Below, in pieces: positions 35,142 through 43,574 of a DNA stretch of 56,480 nt. The translations under genes were made by a program, and so were the position numbers. The notes under the pieces are model-generated. The model saw only the letters and a program-made list of their open reading frames with translations. It searched no databases and was not told the origin of the DNA. Every line of letters begins with the position of its first letter. Positions within the stretch are counted from its first letter, which is position 1. The DNA is from Pseudomonadota bacterium (GTDB lineage: Bacteria > Pseudomonadota > Alphaproteobacteria > Rhizobiales > Hyphomicrobiaceae): NCBI GenBank assembly GCA_023423275.1, contig JAFAFW010000097.1:1-56480 (forward strand). The letters are read 5' to 3'.

Positions 35142-35993
35142 TTACTGCTCGGTGCTGATTGTCTTCACGACGCTGGACGTCGGCCGCCCGGCAACCCCGA
35201 CAGGCCCCTTGATCTCACCGCGCGCGATCTCGTCCCATTTCGGGAGACTTTCCGCAGGCGCCTTCGCCTTCATGTGCACGATCTTGTAGCCCTTTGCCTT
35301 CAGCTCATCGAGAAGCTGCGACATGGCCTGCGCCGTCGACTTCTGGAAATCGTGCATCAGGATGATGCCCTTACCCAACCGGTCGAGCTTGCTCATCACC
35401 GTCTTCACGACCGTCTCCGGCTTGCGGGCCTTGAAATCGAAACTGTCGACGTCGTGCGAGAAGATCGCGATGTTGCGTTTGCCCAGATACTCGACCTGGG
35501 ACTTCGGATCCTGCAGGTACGGAAAACGGAAGAACGGAGCCGGATCACTGCCCAGGGCCAGTTTGACCGCGCTCAATCCCTTTTCGATTTCCTCTTCCGC
35601 CTTCTTCGCGTTGGCGCGTCTCAGATTGGCGTGAGACCACGTGTGGCTTCCCACCGTGTGCCCGCGTTGGGCGACATCCTTGAGAATCTCCGGATGCCAC
35701 AAAGCGTGCTTGCCGATGATGAAGAACGTACCCTTCGTGCAATGATGATCGAGCGCGTCGAGGACGGCAGGCGTGTTGTTCGGCCACGGACCGTCGTCGA
35801 ATGTCAGCACAACCTCCTTGGCCTCGAGGAAGTCGTAGACCTTGTACTGCTCGAACCCGAAGCCGGGGCCGCCGGTGGTGTCGATTTCCACCGTCCGCGA
35901 CACGCCGAGCGCATCAGGATTGCCGGGACAGGCTGCGAATGCGGATGTACCGACGAGTGTCGCCGCAAGCGCCAGAAATACTGCTCGTCGCAT
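35142..35993 (-). CDS. Exported polysaccharide deacetylase (NodB/CE4 domain)
   Basis: This is a 283-residue secreted enzyme expected to remove acetyl groups from N-acetylated sugars in peptidoglycan or another glycan. The signal peptide is MRRAVFLALAATLVGTSAFA. The catalytic NodB motif TFDDGP is at 64-69 with two Asp. The metal-binding H117-TWS-H121 follows, then FFRFPY and a C-terminal ILMHDF with the catalytic His. The start has a GGGGGA ribosome site. The frame extends to 36200 across the divergent promoter region without homology. It is convergent with the lysozyme-fold gene, leaving 3 bases between the stops. Confidence 0.92.
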   Translation of the reverse strand: MRRAVFLALAATLVGTSAFAACPGNPDALGVSRTVEIDTTGGPGFGFEQYKVYDFLEAKEVVLTFDDGPWPNNTPAVLDALDHHCTKGTFFIIGKHALWHPEILKDVAQRGHTVGSHTWSHANLRRANAKKAEEEIEKGLSAVKLALGSDPAPFFRFPYLQDPKSQVEYLGKRNIAIFSHDVDSFDFKARKPETVVKTVMSKLDRLGKGIILMHDFQKSTAQAMSQLLDELKAKGYKIVHMKAKAPAESLPKWDEIARGEIKGPVGVAGRPTSSVVKTISTEQ

Positions 35994-36180
35994 GAAAAAT
36001 CCCCCGTCGGCTTGAGCCCGACTCGGCTGCGTGGCCGGTTCTTGTCCACGAGTATAATCAGGCCGATGGCGCCATGGCGAGCGCCGGGCTGCATCAAACC
36101 ATGGAAAACCTTGCTGCACCGCGTGCCCGGATGCCGTAAGCAAGCCGGCAACAGGGAAATCAAGAGGACGGGAGAGAACG

Positions 36181-37059
36181 ATGACCACAGTCGGCTTCAT
36201 TGGACTGGGCCTGATGGGAGAAGGCTTTGTCAGCCGCCTGATCGAGACCGGACATTCGGTTGTTGGCTACGACATCTCCGCGGAGCGGCTGGCCGCAGCG
36301 AAAGCGCAAGGCGTGACCACCGCTGCTTCACCGCGCGCCGTAGCGGAAGCAACCGACATCATCCTGGCATGTGTGACGTCGACCGCGGCCCTCGCAGAGG
36401 TCATCGAGGGCAACGACGGAATTTTGTCCGTGGGCAATCGGGACAACAAGATCTTCGTCGATCACTCGACCGCGGAAATCGACACCACGCGGCGCCTCGC
36501 AGCGCGTCTCCACGAACGCGGCATGAGCTTCGTCGATGCGCCCGTCTCGGGCGGCCCCGGCGCCGCCCGCAGCGGCTCGCTGGCCATTATGGCGGGAGGT
36601 GACGATGCCGCCATCGCGAAAATCCAGCCCATCATGGAAACACTCGGGCGGTTCACGCACATGGGCGCGGCAGGTGCAGGGCAGGCGACCAAGCTCGTCA
36701 ACCAAACCCTTGTTCTCACCAACTATTGCGTGATCGCAGAGGCCCTCCGGCTGGCGGAGACGTACGGTATCGACGCAAGCCGCATTCCACAGGCCCTATC
36801 CGGCGGATACGCCGGATCGAATCTGCTGCCCGTGATGATGGCGCGCATGATCGCCCGCGACTGGACGCCGACCGGTTACGCGCGACAAGTGCTGAAGGAT
36901 CTTGAAATGCTCAATGAGGCGGCGAGGGGTCGCCATCTGGCCATGCCGATGGCGACCCAGGCGCTGACGATGTTCCGTATGCTCGTTGCCCAGGGCAAGA
37001 GCGAACTCGACGGCGCGGCCGTTCTGGAGATGTTCCCGCCCGGCGATCCTCCAGCCTGA
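36181..37059 (+). CDS. 3-hydroxyisobutyrate dehydrogenase-family NAD(P)-dependent oxidoreductase
   Basis: This is a 292-residue beta-hydroxyacid dehydrogenase. It has the Rossmann motif VGFIGLGLMGEGFVSRLIE, the substrate-binding VDAPVSGGPGAARSG and the catalytic Lys in GAGQATKLVNQ. Members act on 3-hydroxyisobutyrate, tartronate semialdehyde or glyoxylate/succinic semialdehyde, and the sequence does not choose between them. A GGGAGAG ribosome site precedes the ATG. It is divergent from the deacetylase gene across 187 bases. Confidence 0.9.
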   Translation: MTTVGFIGLGLMGEGFVSRLIETGHSVVGYDISAERLAAAKAQGVTTAASPRAVAEATDIILACVTSTAALAEVIEGNDGILSVGNRDNKIFVDHSTAEIDTTRRLAARLHERGMSFVDAPVSGGPGAARSGSLAIMAGGDDAAIAKIQPIMETLGRFTHMGAAGAGQATKLVNQTLVLTNYCVIAEALRLAETYGIDASRIPQALSGGYAGSNLLPVMMARMIARDWTPTGYARQVLKDLEMLNEAARGRHLAMPMATQALTMFRMLVAQGKSELDGAAVLEMFPPGDPPA

Positions 37060-37079
37060 GACCGGAGCCGGACCCGGGA

Positions 37080-37409
37080 TCAACCCTTGGGAGCGCCTTC
37101 GATGTCCTGCACGGCTTTGGCGAGGAAGCCGTCCATGGTCGAGCGGATCTCCTGATCCGAGATAGAAACACCTTTGGCAGCAAAGTCATCGTGCAGTTTT
37201 TTCAGCACGTCCTCGTCGCCCTTCTGCGCCAAATCTGCCTTCCGGACAGCTTTAACGTAGTCGTCAACGCCATCACCCGTGATTCCAAGCCTCGCAGCGG
37301 CCCACTCAGCAAGCATTTTATTGCGACGCGACTCCGCCTTGAACTTCAAATCCTGGTCATGAGCGAATTTCTTCTCAAAGCCTTTTTGGCGTTCATCAAA
37401 CGTCGTCAT
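37080..37409 (-). CDS. DUF1476 protein, F1FO-ATPase zeta inhibitor-type subunit
   Basis: This is a 109-residue helical, charged protein starting MTTFDERQKGFEKKFAHDQD, the hallmark of DUF1476. In Paracoccus the family member is the zeta subunit, which inhibits the hydrolytic activity of the F1FO-ATPase. Here the N-terminal inhibitory segment and the C-terminal helix bundle are complete. It is divergent from purC, a conserved neighbour in Hyphomicrobiales. The inhibitory role is inferred from family knowledge. Confidence 0.93.
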   Translation of the reverse strand: MTTFDERQKGFEKKFAHDQDLKFKAESRRNKMLAEWAAARLGITGDGVDDYVKAVRKADLAQKGDEDVLKKLHDDFAAKGVSISDQEIRSTMDGFLAKAVQDIEGAPKG

Positions 37410-37751
37410 TCAATACTCTCCAGTAATCTGCGTTTCTGTTGCTTCCAGATGCCACAATCGGCGAAAATTGCTGGTCGATAGGGTGTAAGGTTACCGAGCC
37501 ATAGACTGTGCCGCCTGTCGGATCAACGATTGCCGCGTCGTATTAGCCACGCGGCAACCAGACCTGCTGATGAGATTGTTTCTCCCCCCGCGTTCGGCTA
37601 GTGTCCGGCCAAGATCTTTCATCGGCGGCAGGCCCCTTTTGCCACGCCGTGCCGAGGTGTCGGCACGCTGCACTATTGGACAGTCCGGCCCCCGATTGGG
37701 ATGCACGATCTCCCAAGAACAACGTTCGACCGACTTAGAGGTTTACCGCAA
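37410..37751. promoter_or_regulatory. Divergent intergenic region between the zeta gene and purC
   Basis: These 342 bases must hold the promoters of both genes. I see a 7-bp hairpin GTGCCGA/TCGGCAC at 37649-37666 and no riboswitch-like structure. No confident -35/-10 pair can be named. Short frames crossing it are not convincing genes. Confidence 0.5.
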
Positions 37752-38540
37752 ATGAACAGGCGCCGTCGCATTTATGAGGGCAAGGCCAAGGTTCTCTACG
37801 AGGGTCCGGAGCCCGGGACACTCATTCAGCATTTCAAGGACGACGCCACAGCTTTCAATAACAAGAAGCACGCGCTGATCGAGGGCAAGGGCGTCCTCAA
37901 CAACCGCATCTCCGAGTACATCTTCGTGAAGCTCGGCGAGATCGGCGTTCCGACGCATTTCATGCGCCGCCTCAACATGCGCGAGCAACTGATCCGCGAA
38001 GTCGAGATCATCCCGCTCGAAGTGGTTGTGCGCAACGTTGCCGCAGGCTCGCTCGCGACCCGGCTCGGCATGGAAGAGGGCACGCCGCTGCCGCGCTCGA
38101 TCGTCGAGTTCTATTATAAGGCGGATAACCTCAACGATCCGCTGGTCTCGGAAGAGCACATCACGGCGTTTGGCTGGGCCAGCCCGCACGAGATCGACGA
38201 GGTCATGCAGCTTGCGCTGCGCATAAACGACTTCCTCGTCGGCCTGTTTCTCGGCATCGGTATCCGTCTCGTCGACTTCAAGGTCGAATTCGGACGCCTG
38301 TGGGAAAACGAGCAGATGCGGATCATCCTGGCTGATGAAATCAGCCCGGATTGCTGCCGGCTGTGGGATGTCCAGACGTCCGACAAGCTGGACAAGGATC
38401 GCTTCCGCCGTGATCTTGGCGGCCTGCTCGAAGCCTATCAGGAGGTCGCGCGCCGCCTGGGCGTGCTGACGGAGAACCGTCCGCAGAAGGGTGCCGGTCC
38501 GGTGCTGGTCGCCTCGAATCCGCAGGCTAAGCCGCACTGA
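37752..38540 (+). CDS. purC: Phosphoribosylaminoimidazole-succinocarboxamide synthase (SAICAR synthase)
   Basis: This enzyme ligates aspartate to CAIR in purine synthesis. The 262-residue protein starts MNRRRRIYEGKAKVLYEG. It has the ATP-grasp-like core KDDATAFNNKKHALIEGKGVLNNRIS, VVRNVAAGSLATRLG and LVDFKVEFGR, with DEISPDCCRLWD near the end. The ATG at 37752 is preceded by AGAGG; an upstream in-frame ATG at 37701 is less like the family. It heads a purC-purS-purQ series. Confidence 0.97.
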   Translation: MNRRRRIYEGKAKVLYEGPEPGTLIQHFKDDATAFNNKKHALIEGKGVLNNRISEYIFVKLGEIGVPTHFMRRLNMREQLIREVEIIPLEVVVRNVAAGSLATRLGMEEGTPLPRSIVEFYYKADNLNDPLVSEEHITAFGWASPHEIDEVMQLALRINDFLVGLFLGIGIRLVDFKVEFGRLWENEQMRIILADEISPDCCRLWDVQTSDKLDKDRFRRDLGGLLEAYQEVARRLGVLTENRPQKGAGPVLVASNPQAKPH

Positions 38541-38682
38541 GGTCGTTTGGCGGCCGCGTCCCTCGAGGTGCGGCCGCTTCCTGTGCGCCATCTGAGCGCC
38601 CCCCGGGAATGAGGGTTGCGGAAGACGGTGCGGCCGCGCTATCGCCAATCGGGACCGGCCGCACTGTGAGGATATTGCGCCC

Positions 38683-38925
38683 ATGAAGGCACGCATCACG
38701 ATCACGCTGAAAAACGGTGTGCTCGATCCGCAAGGCAAGGCGGTTCAGAACGCACTCGGCTCGCTCGGCATCAACGGCGTCGACTCGGTCCGTCAGGGCA
38801 AGTTCATCGAGGTCGAGCTGCAGGCGGCGGACAAGGCGGCCGCGCGCGAAACCGTCGAGCGCATGTGCAAGGAATTGCTGGCGAATACCGTCATCGAGAA
38901 TTACGCCTACGAGATCGAGGGCTGA
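38683..38925 (+). CDS. purS: Phosphoribosylformylglycinamidine synthase subunit PurS
   Basis: This is an 80-residue structural subunit of the three-component FGAM synthase. It begins MKARITITLKNGVLDPQGKAV, with LGSLGINGVDSVRQGKFIE and VIENYAYEIEG, all typical of PurS. It lies between purC and purQ. Its presence matches the small-PurL type of enzyme found downstream. Confidence 0.96.
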   Translation: MKARITITLKNGVLDPQGKAVQNALGSLGINGVDSVRQGKFIEVELQAADKAAARETVERMCKELLANTVIENYAYEIEG

Positions 38926-38974
38926 TGGCCGTCGCAGGCGCGACAGCCTCCAACGCCATTCTGGGTGACGCATC

Positions 38975-39667
38975 ATGAAAGCCTCCATCGTCGTCTTTCC
39001 CGGCACCAACCGCGAACATGACGTCGCCGATACCCTGGAAGCCGTTTCCGGGCATCGTCCACGGTTGGTCTGGCATGGCGATAGCGAAGTGCCCGCCTCC
39101 GATCTGATCGTGCTGCCCGGCGGCTTTTCCTACGGTGACTACCTGCGCTGCGGCGCGATGGCTGCGCACTCTCCGATCATGCGTGACGTCGTCGCCAAGG
39201 CAAACAACGGCACACCGGTGCTGGGGATCTGCAATGGCTTCCAGGTGCTGTGCGAATCCGGACTGCTGCCCGGCGTTCTGATGCGCAACGCCTCGCTGAA
39301 ATTCACCTGTAAGGATGTGTGGCTGAAGGTCGAACAGCCCGACACCATGTTCACTCAGCTCTACGCCAAGGGCGAGATCATGCAGGTCATCGTCGCCCAC
39401 GCCGAGGGCAACTATTTCGCCGATACCGCCACGCTCGATGAGCTGGAAGGCGAAGGCCGCGTCGTCTTCCGCTACAGCGACCGGCATGGCAACGTCACGC
39501 CGGAGACGAGCCCGAACGGCGCGCAACGCAATATCGCCGGCATCTGCGACGCCCGCCGCCGGGTGCTCGGCATGATGCCGCATCCTGAAAATGCGGTCGA
39601 TCCGCTGCTCGGCATGACCGACGGGCGCAAGATGTTTGAAAGCATCGCCGCCAGTCTGGTGGCCTGA
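38975..39667 (+). CDS. purQ: Phosphoribosylformylglycinamidine synthase, glutaminase subunit PurQ
   Basis: This 230-residue class I amidotransferase subunit provides ammonia to PurL. It begins MKASIVVFPGTNREHDVADTL. The nucleophile Cys lies in VLGICNGFQVLCESGLLPG, and the His/Glu pair in GMMPHPENAVD. It is followed after 29 bases by the proline-racemase-family gene rather than directly by purL. Confidence 0.97.
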   Translation: MKASIVVFPGTNREHDVADTLEAVSGHRPRLVWHGDSEVPASDLIVLPGGFSYGDYLRCGAMAAHSPIMRDVVAKANNGTPVLGICNGFQVLCESGLLPGVLMRNASLKFTCKDVWLKVEQPDTMFTQLYAKGEIMQVIVAHAEGNYFADTATLDELEGEGRVVFRYSDRHGNVTPETSPNGAQRNIAGICDARRRVLGMMPHPENAVDPLLGMTDGRKMFESIAASLVA

Positions 39668-39696
39668 CAAACGTCGCCATCAAACAAGGGGGACCA

Positions 39697-40743
39697 ATGC
39701 TGACCAAGCGCGCTATCACTGTCGTCGGCTGCCATGCAGAAGGCGAGATCGGTGACGTGATCACCGGAGGTGTGCTTCCTCCCGCCGGCGCTACGATGCT
39801 CGACAAGAAGCTGACGATGGAGCGCGAGCATGACCACATCCGTCGTCTGCTCATTCAGGAGCCCCGCGGATCGGTCGCCCGTCACGTCAACTTACTGGTT
39901 CCTGCGACGCGACCCGATGCCCAGGCCGGCGCGATCATCATGGAGCCGACCGAATATCCGCCGATGTCGGGCTCCAACACCATGTGCATCACCACGGTGC
40001 TGCTGGAGACCGGCATCGTGCCGATGCAGGAGCCCGAGACGCGCATGCGTCTCGACATGCCGGGCGGCCTTGTCGATGTCGTTGCCGAATGCCGGAACGG
40101 CAAATGCGTCAGCGTCACCATTGCCAATGTGCCTGCATTCGCGGCCAAGATCGATGCGCCGCTGGAAATCGAGGGCGTCGGCACGATCAACATCGATATT
40201 TCCTATGGCGGCATGTTCTACGCGATCGTCGATGCGCGGGCGCTCGGCTTTTCCGTCGAGCCGCACGAGGCGCGCGATCTCGCAGAGCTCGGCGAAAAAA
40301 TCCGCATCGCTGCGCGCGAGCAGCATCATGTCGTGCACCCGGATTTTCCCGATATTCATGACGTCAGCATCGTGCAGTTCGCGATGCCGTTCCCAGGACC
40401 CGATCAAATCGTGCGCAACACCTGCATCGTTTCCCCGGGCCGCTCCGACCGCAGCCCGACCGGGACCGGCACATCGGCGCGCATGGCCGCGTTGCACGCG
40501 CGTGGGCTTCTGAACGTGGGGCAGGGGATCACGCACGAATCGATCATCGGGTCTCGCTTTGAAGGCAAGATCATCGGCAAGACCAAGCTGACCGACGGCA
40601 CCGAGGCGATACAGACCACAATCAAGGGACGCGCCTGGATCACGGGCGTGCACCAGTACTTTATCGACCCCAGCGATCCCTGGCCCGACGGGTATGTTGT
40701 TTCGGATACCTGGGGAACGTCTGGGACCACGACACAGAGCTGA
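39697..40743 (+). CDS. Proline racemase superfamily protein with Ser/Thr at the catalytic positions
   Basis: This 348-residue protein has the two-domain proline racemase fold. Members are proline racemases, 4-hydroxyproline 2-epimerases or trans-3-hydroxyproline dehydratases. The first catalytic motif, usually MCGHGT, reads MSGSNT with Ser91. The second, usually SPCGTGTSA, reads SPTGTGTSA with Thr255. Thr at the second place is known in 3-hydroxyproline dehydratases; Ser at the first is known in some epimerases. The combination makes racemisation by a two-Cys mechanism impossible, so a dehydratase or another reaction is more likely. It sits within the purine genes, 29 bases after purQ. Confidence 0.8.
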   Translation: MLTKRAITVVGCHAEGEIGDVITGGVLPPAGATMLDKKLTMEREHDHIRRLLIQEPRGSVARHVNLLVPATRPDAQAGAIIMEPTEYPPMSGSNTMCITTVLLETGIVPMQEPETRMRLDMPGGLVDVVAECRNGKCVSVTIANVPAFAAKIDAPLEIEGVGTINIDISYGGMFYAIVDARALGFSVEPHEARDLAELGEKIRIAAREQHHVVHPDFPDIHDVSIVQFAMPFPGPDQIVRNTCIVSPGRSDRSPTGTGTSARMAALHARGLLNVGQGITHESIIGSRFEGKIIGKTKLTDGTEAIQTTIKGRAWITGVHQYFIDPSDPWPDGYVVSDTWGTSGTTTQS

Positions 40744-40845
40744 TGGCCGCCGGTCTGGACTGTGGGGGGTGCGATTCCGTCCCGCGACAGCGACGCCATC
40801 GGTCGTTATAAGCTGTTCGCATCTGCAAATCCGAGCCAGCCGGAC

Positions 40846-43056
40846 ATGAACGCCACCGCCACGCCGATCACGCCCGAACTCGTTGCCGAGCACGGCCTGA
40901 AACCCGATGAATACCAGCGGTTGCTGGAGATCCTGGGGCGAGAACCCTCGCTGACGGAACTCGGCATCTTCTCGGTCATGTGGTCGGAGCACTGCTCCTA
41001 CAAGTCGTCGCGCTTCTGGCTCAAGCAGCTTCCCACCTCGGGGCCGCAGGTGATCCAGGGACCGGGCGAGAACGCCGGTATCGTCGATCTCGGGGACGGA
41101 TACTGCGCCGTCTTCAAGATGGAGAGCCACAACCATCCCAGCTATATCGAGCCCTATCAGGGCGCGGCGACCGGCGTCGGCGGCATCATGCGCGACGTAT
41201 TCACGATGGGCGCGCGACCGGTTGCCAATCTCAATGCGCTGCGGTTCGGAGATCCATCACACCCCAAAACACGGCATCTCGTGGCAGGCGTTGTGGCGGG
41301 CATCGGCGGATACGGCAACTGCGTTGGCGTGCCAACAGTTGGCGGCGAGACGAACTTCGACGCTGGCTATAACGGCAATATTCTCGTCAACGCCATGTGC
41401 GTCGGGCTCGCGCGCTCGGATCGGATTTTCTATTCCGCCGCCAAGGGCGTAGGTCTTCCGGTGGTGTACGTCGGTTCCAAGACCGGACGCGATGGCATTC
41501 ACGGTGCCACGATGGCGTCGGCTGAATTCGACGACAAGTCCGAGGAAAAGCGGCCCACCGTCCAGGTCGGCGACCCGTTCACTGAGAAACTGCTGATTGA
41601 AGCCTGTCTCGAACTGATGGCGGAGGACGTGATTATCGCCATTCAGGACATGGGCGCGGCGGGCCTGACGTCCTCGACCTCCGAAATGGCGGACAAGGGC
41701 GGCGTCGGCATCGAGCTCAATCTCGATGACGTCCCGCAGCGTGAGGCCAACATGACGGCCTACGAGATGATGCTGTCGGAAAGCCAGGAGCGGATGCTCA
41801 TGGTGCTGAAGCCCGGCGCGGAACCGCAGGCCGAGGCCATCTTCCGCAAATGGGGCCTCGACTTCGCGGTCATCGGCCACACCACCGATACCGGCCGCAT
41901 GATCGTGAAACACAACGGCAAGGTCGAAGCCGATCTCCCGGTCGACAAGCTCGCCAATTCCGCACCGCTCTATGAGCGCCCATGGGTTCCGACAGCCGTA
42001 GCCGGCAAACTCCTGCCGGAATGGGTGCCCGCACCCAACGGATTGCTCGGCGCGCTGGAAGCGATGATGGGCCACCCGGCACTCTGCTCGCGGCGCTGGA
42101 TCTGGGAGCAGTATGACAACATGGTCCGGGGGCATACCGTGCAGCGCCCCGGTGGCGACGCGGCCATCGTGCGCATTCCCGGCACCAGCAAGGGCATTGC
42201 AGCCGTTTGCGATGTGACGCCCCGCTATGTCGCCGCCGATCCGGAAATGGGCACCAAACAGGCTGTCGTCGAAACGTGGCGCAATCTGACCGCGGTCGGC
42301 GCTGATCCACTCGCCATCACGGACAACATGAACTTCGGCAATCCGGAGCGGCCCGAGATCATGGGACAGTTCGTCGGGTCGGTGAAAGGCATGGCCGAGG
42401 CCTGCAAGGCGCTTGCTTATCCCGTCGTGTCAGGCAACGTCTCGCTCTACAACGAGACCAACGGCGTCGGTATTCCTCCAACGCCAGCCATCGGAGGCGT
42501 CGGGGTCATTCCCGACATTTCACGCACCGCGAACCTCGCCCTGAAAAAGGACGGCAGCCTGCTGATCCTCATCGGACGGGAAGAGGGGCATCTCGGTCAG
42601 TCGCTCTATCAGCAGATCATGACGGGCAAACTTGAAGGCGCTCCGCCGCCCGTCGACCTGTCGGATGAAATCAAGGCAGGCACGATGGTGCGCGCGCTGA
42701 TCCGCGAGCAGGGCGTTCTCGCCGTGCATGATGTCAGCGATGGCGGATTGTTGGTCGCGATCGCCGAGATGGCACTCGCGGGCGAGCTTGGCGTCGAGCT
42801 GTTCCCCTACGAGGGTAAGCTGCCCACGCACGCTGCGTGGTTTGGCGAGGACCAGGGCCGGTATGTTCTCGAAGTCGATCCCAAGCAGGCGGAGACCGTC
42901 GCAGAGCGCGCGCGCCTTCTGGGAGTTCCGGCACGCGTCGTGGGGCGCGTCGGCGGTACGTCATTGAAGCTGAAGGCTGACAGCGAGCTGCCGCTGGCGC
43001 GGCTGCGCGATGCGCACGAGTCCTGGCTGCCGGACTATATGGGCGCTGGCGCCTAG
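40846..43056 (+). CDS. purL: Phosphoribosylformylglycinamidine synthase subunit PurL
   Basis: This is the catalytic subunit of FGAM synthase, ATP-dependent, using ammonia from PurQ. The 736-residue length is that of the small PurL partnered by PurS and PurQ. Visible segments are FSVMWSEHCSYKSSR, the ATP/Mg region FKMESHNHPSYIEPYQGAATG, GVPTVGGETNFD, DMGAAGLTSSTSEMADKGG and VHDVSDGGLLVAIAEMA. The likely start is the ATG at 40846; a GTG at 40762 is in frame but adds a non-homologous stretch. A strong hairpin lies 25 bases after the stop. Confidence 0.97.
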   Translation: MNATATPITPELVAEHGLKPDEYQRLLEILGREPSLTELGIFSVMWSEHCSYKSSRFWLKQLPTSGPQVIQGPGENAGIVDLGDGYCAVFKMESHNHPSYIEPYQGAATGVGGIMRDVFTMGARPVANLNALRFGDPSHPKTRHLVAGVVAGIGGYGNCVGVPTVGGETNFDAGYNGNILVNAMCVGLARSDRIFYSAAKGVGLPVVYVGSKTGRDGIHGATMASAEFDDKSEEKRPTVQVGDPFTEKLLIEACLELMAEDVIIAIQDMGAAGLTSSTSEMADKGGVGIELNLDDVPQREANMTAYEMMLSESQERMLMVLKPGAEPQAEAIFRKWGLDFAVIGHTTDTGRMIVKHNGKVEADLPVDKLANSAPLYERPWVPTAVAGKLLPEWVPAPNGLLGALEAMMGHPALCSRRWIWEQYDNMVRGHTVQRPGGDAAIVRIPGTSKGIAAVCDVTPRYVAADPEMGTKQAVVETWRNLTAVGADPLAITDNMNFGNPERPEIMGQFVGSVKGMAEACKALAYPVVSGNVSLYNETNGVGIPPTPAIGGVGVIPDISRTANLALKKDGSLLILIGREEGHLGQSLYQQIMTGKLEGAPPPVDLSDEIKAGTMVRALIREQGVLAVHDVSDGGLLVAIAEMALAGELGVELFPYEGKLPTHAAWFGEDQGRYVLEVDPKQAETVAERARLLGVPARVVGRVGGTSLKLKADSELPLARLRDAHESWLPDYMGAGA

Positions 43057-43081
43057 ATAGAGCCTGCCGATCGACATAAGA

Positions 43082-43114
43082 AAGGATCTGCCCCGCTCGT
43101 CCGGGCAGATCCTT
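43082..43114 (+). terminator. Hairpin after purL
   Basis: AAGGATCTGCCC and GGGCAGATCCTT form a perfect 12-bp stem with a 9-base loop. Only CTCAG follows on the plus strand and short A/T on the minus side. It is placed to stop purL transcripts and, from the other side, those of the small secreted-protein gene. Confidence 0.75.
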
Positions 43115-43178
43115 CTCAGTCCATGAGCGGTAACAGGCAAACCGTCGCCGCCTTACATCATCCGTAAGCACACACGCA

Positions 43179-43574
43179 TCAGCAGCTGCAGCCCGGGCTC
43201 CCGATGTTGACCGTCTTGGAGGTCGTGATGACACGCGCCGGCAGCATCCGCGTCTGAGCGACGTGACGCGTCTGGTTCTGAACGACGGTGCGATGACGCA
43301 CGCGCGTCACAACGTTGACACGGTGGATCGGCTGGACGCGAGTGACAGTCACCACGCGATTGACGTGGCGGCGGACGTGCGTCCGGGTCACATCGCGATA
43401 TCGGGTGGAGTTCGTAACCCGGTTGACCGTTTTATAGCGATAGCTGGTGCTGACGCTCGGGCCGCATTTGGTGCAATTACGTGATTGGGCCGAGGCCGGA
43501 GTTGCTGGCGTCATAACCGCAAAAACGCCTGCCAGCATCGTTGCTCCGATAAGGCCTCGTACGAACATTTTCAT
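43179..43574 (-). CDS. Small basic secreted protein with Cys pairs at both ends
   Basis: I do not recognise the family. The 131-residue product has a signal peptide ending near TPASAQS. The roughly 100-residue mature part contains about 17 Arg, one Asp and no Glu. It is built of alternating Val/Thr and Arg/His stretches (for example RVVTVTRV and RVNVVTRVRHRTVV), a beta-strand-like pattern. It is capped by Cys pairs: CTKC just after the signal and CSC at the very C-terminus. The pairs could bind metal or form disulfides. It is divergent from the HExxH gene across an AT-rich spacer and may be a surface or cell-wall protein. Confidence 0.7.
   Translation of the reverse strand: MKMFVRGLIGATMLAGVFAVMTPATPASAQSRNCTKCGPSVSTSYRYKTVNRVTNSTRYRDVTRTHVRRHVNRVVTVTRVQPIHRVNVVTRVRHRTVVQNQTRHVAQTRMLPARVITTSKTVNIGSPGCSC

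Noticed and set aside
39892..41136. Minus-strand 414-residue open frame
   Set aside because: Antisense to the proline-racemase-family gene and purL; His/Arg/Asp-rich shadow translation.
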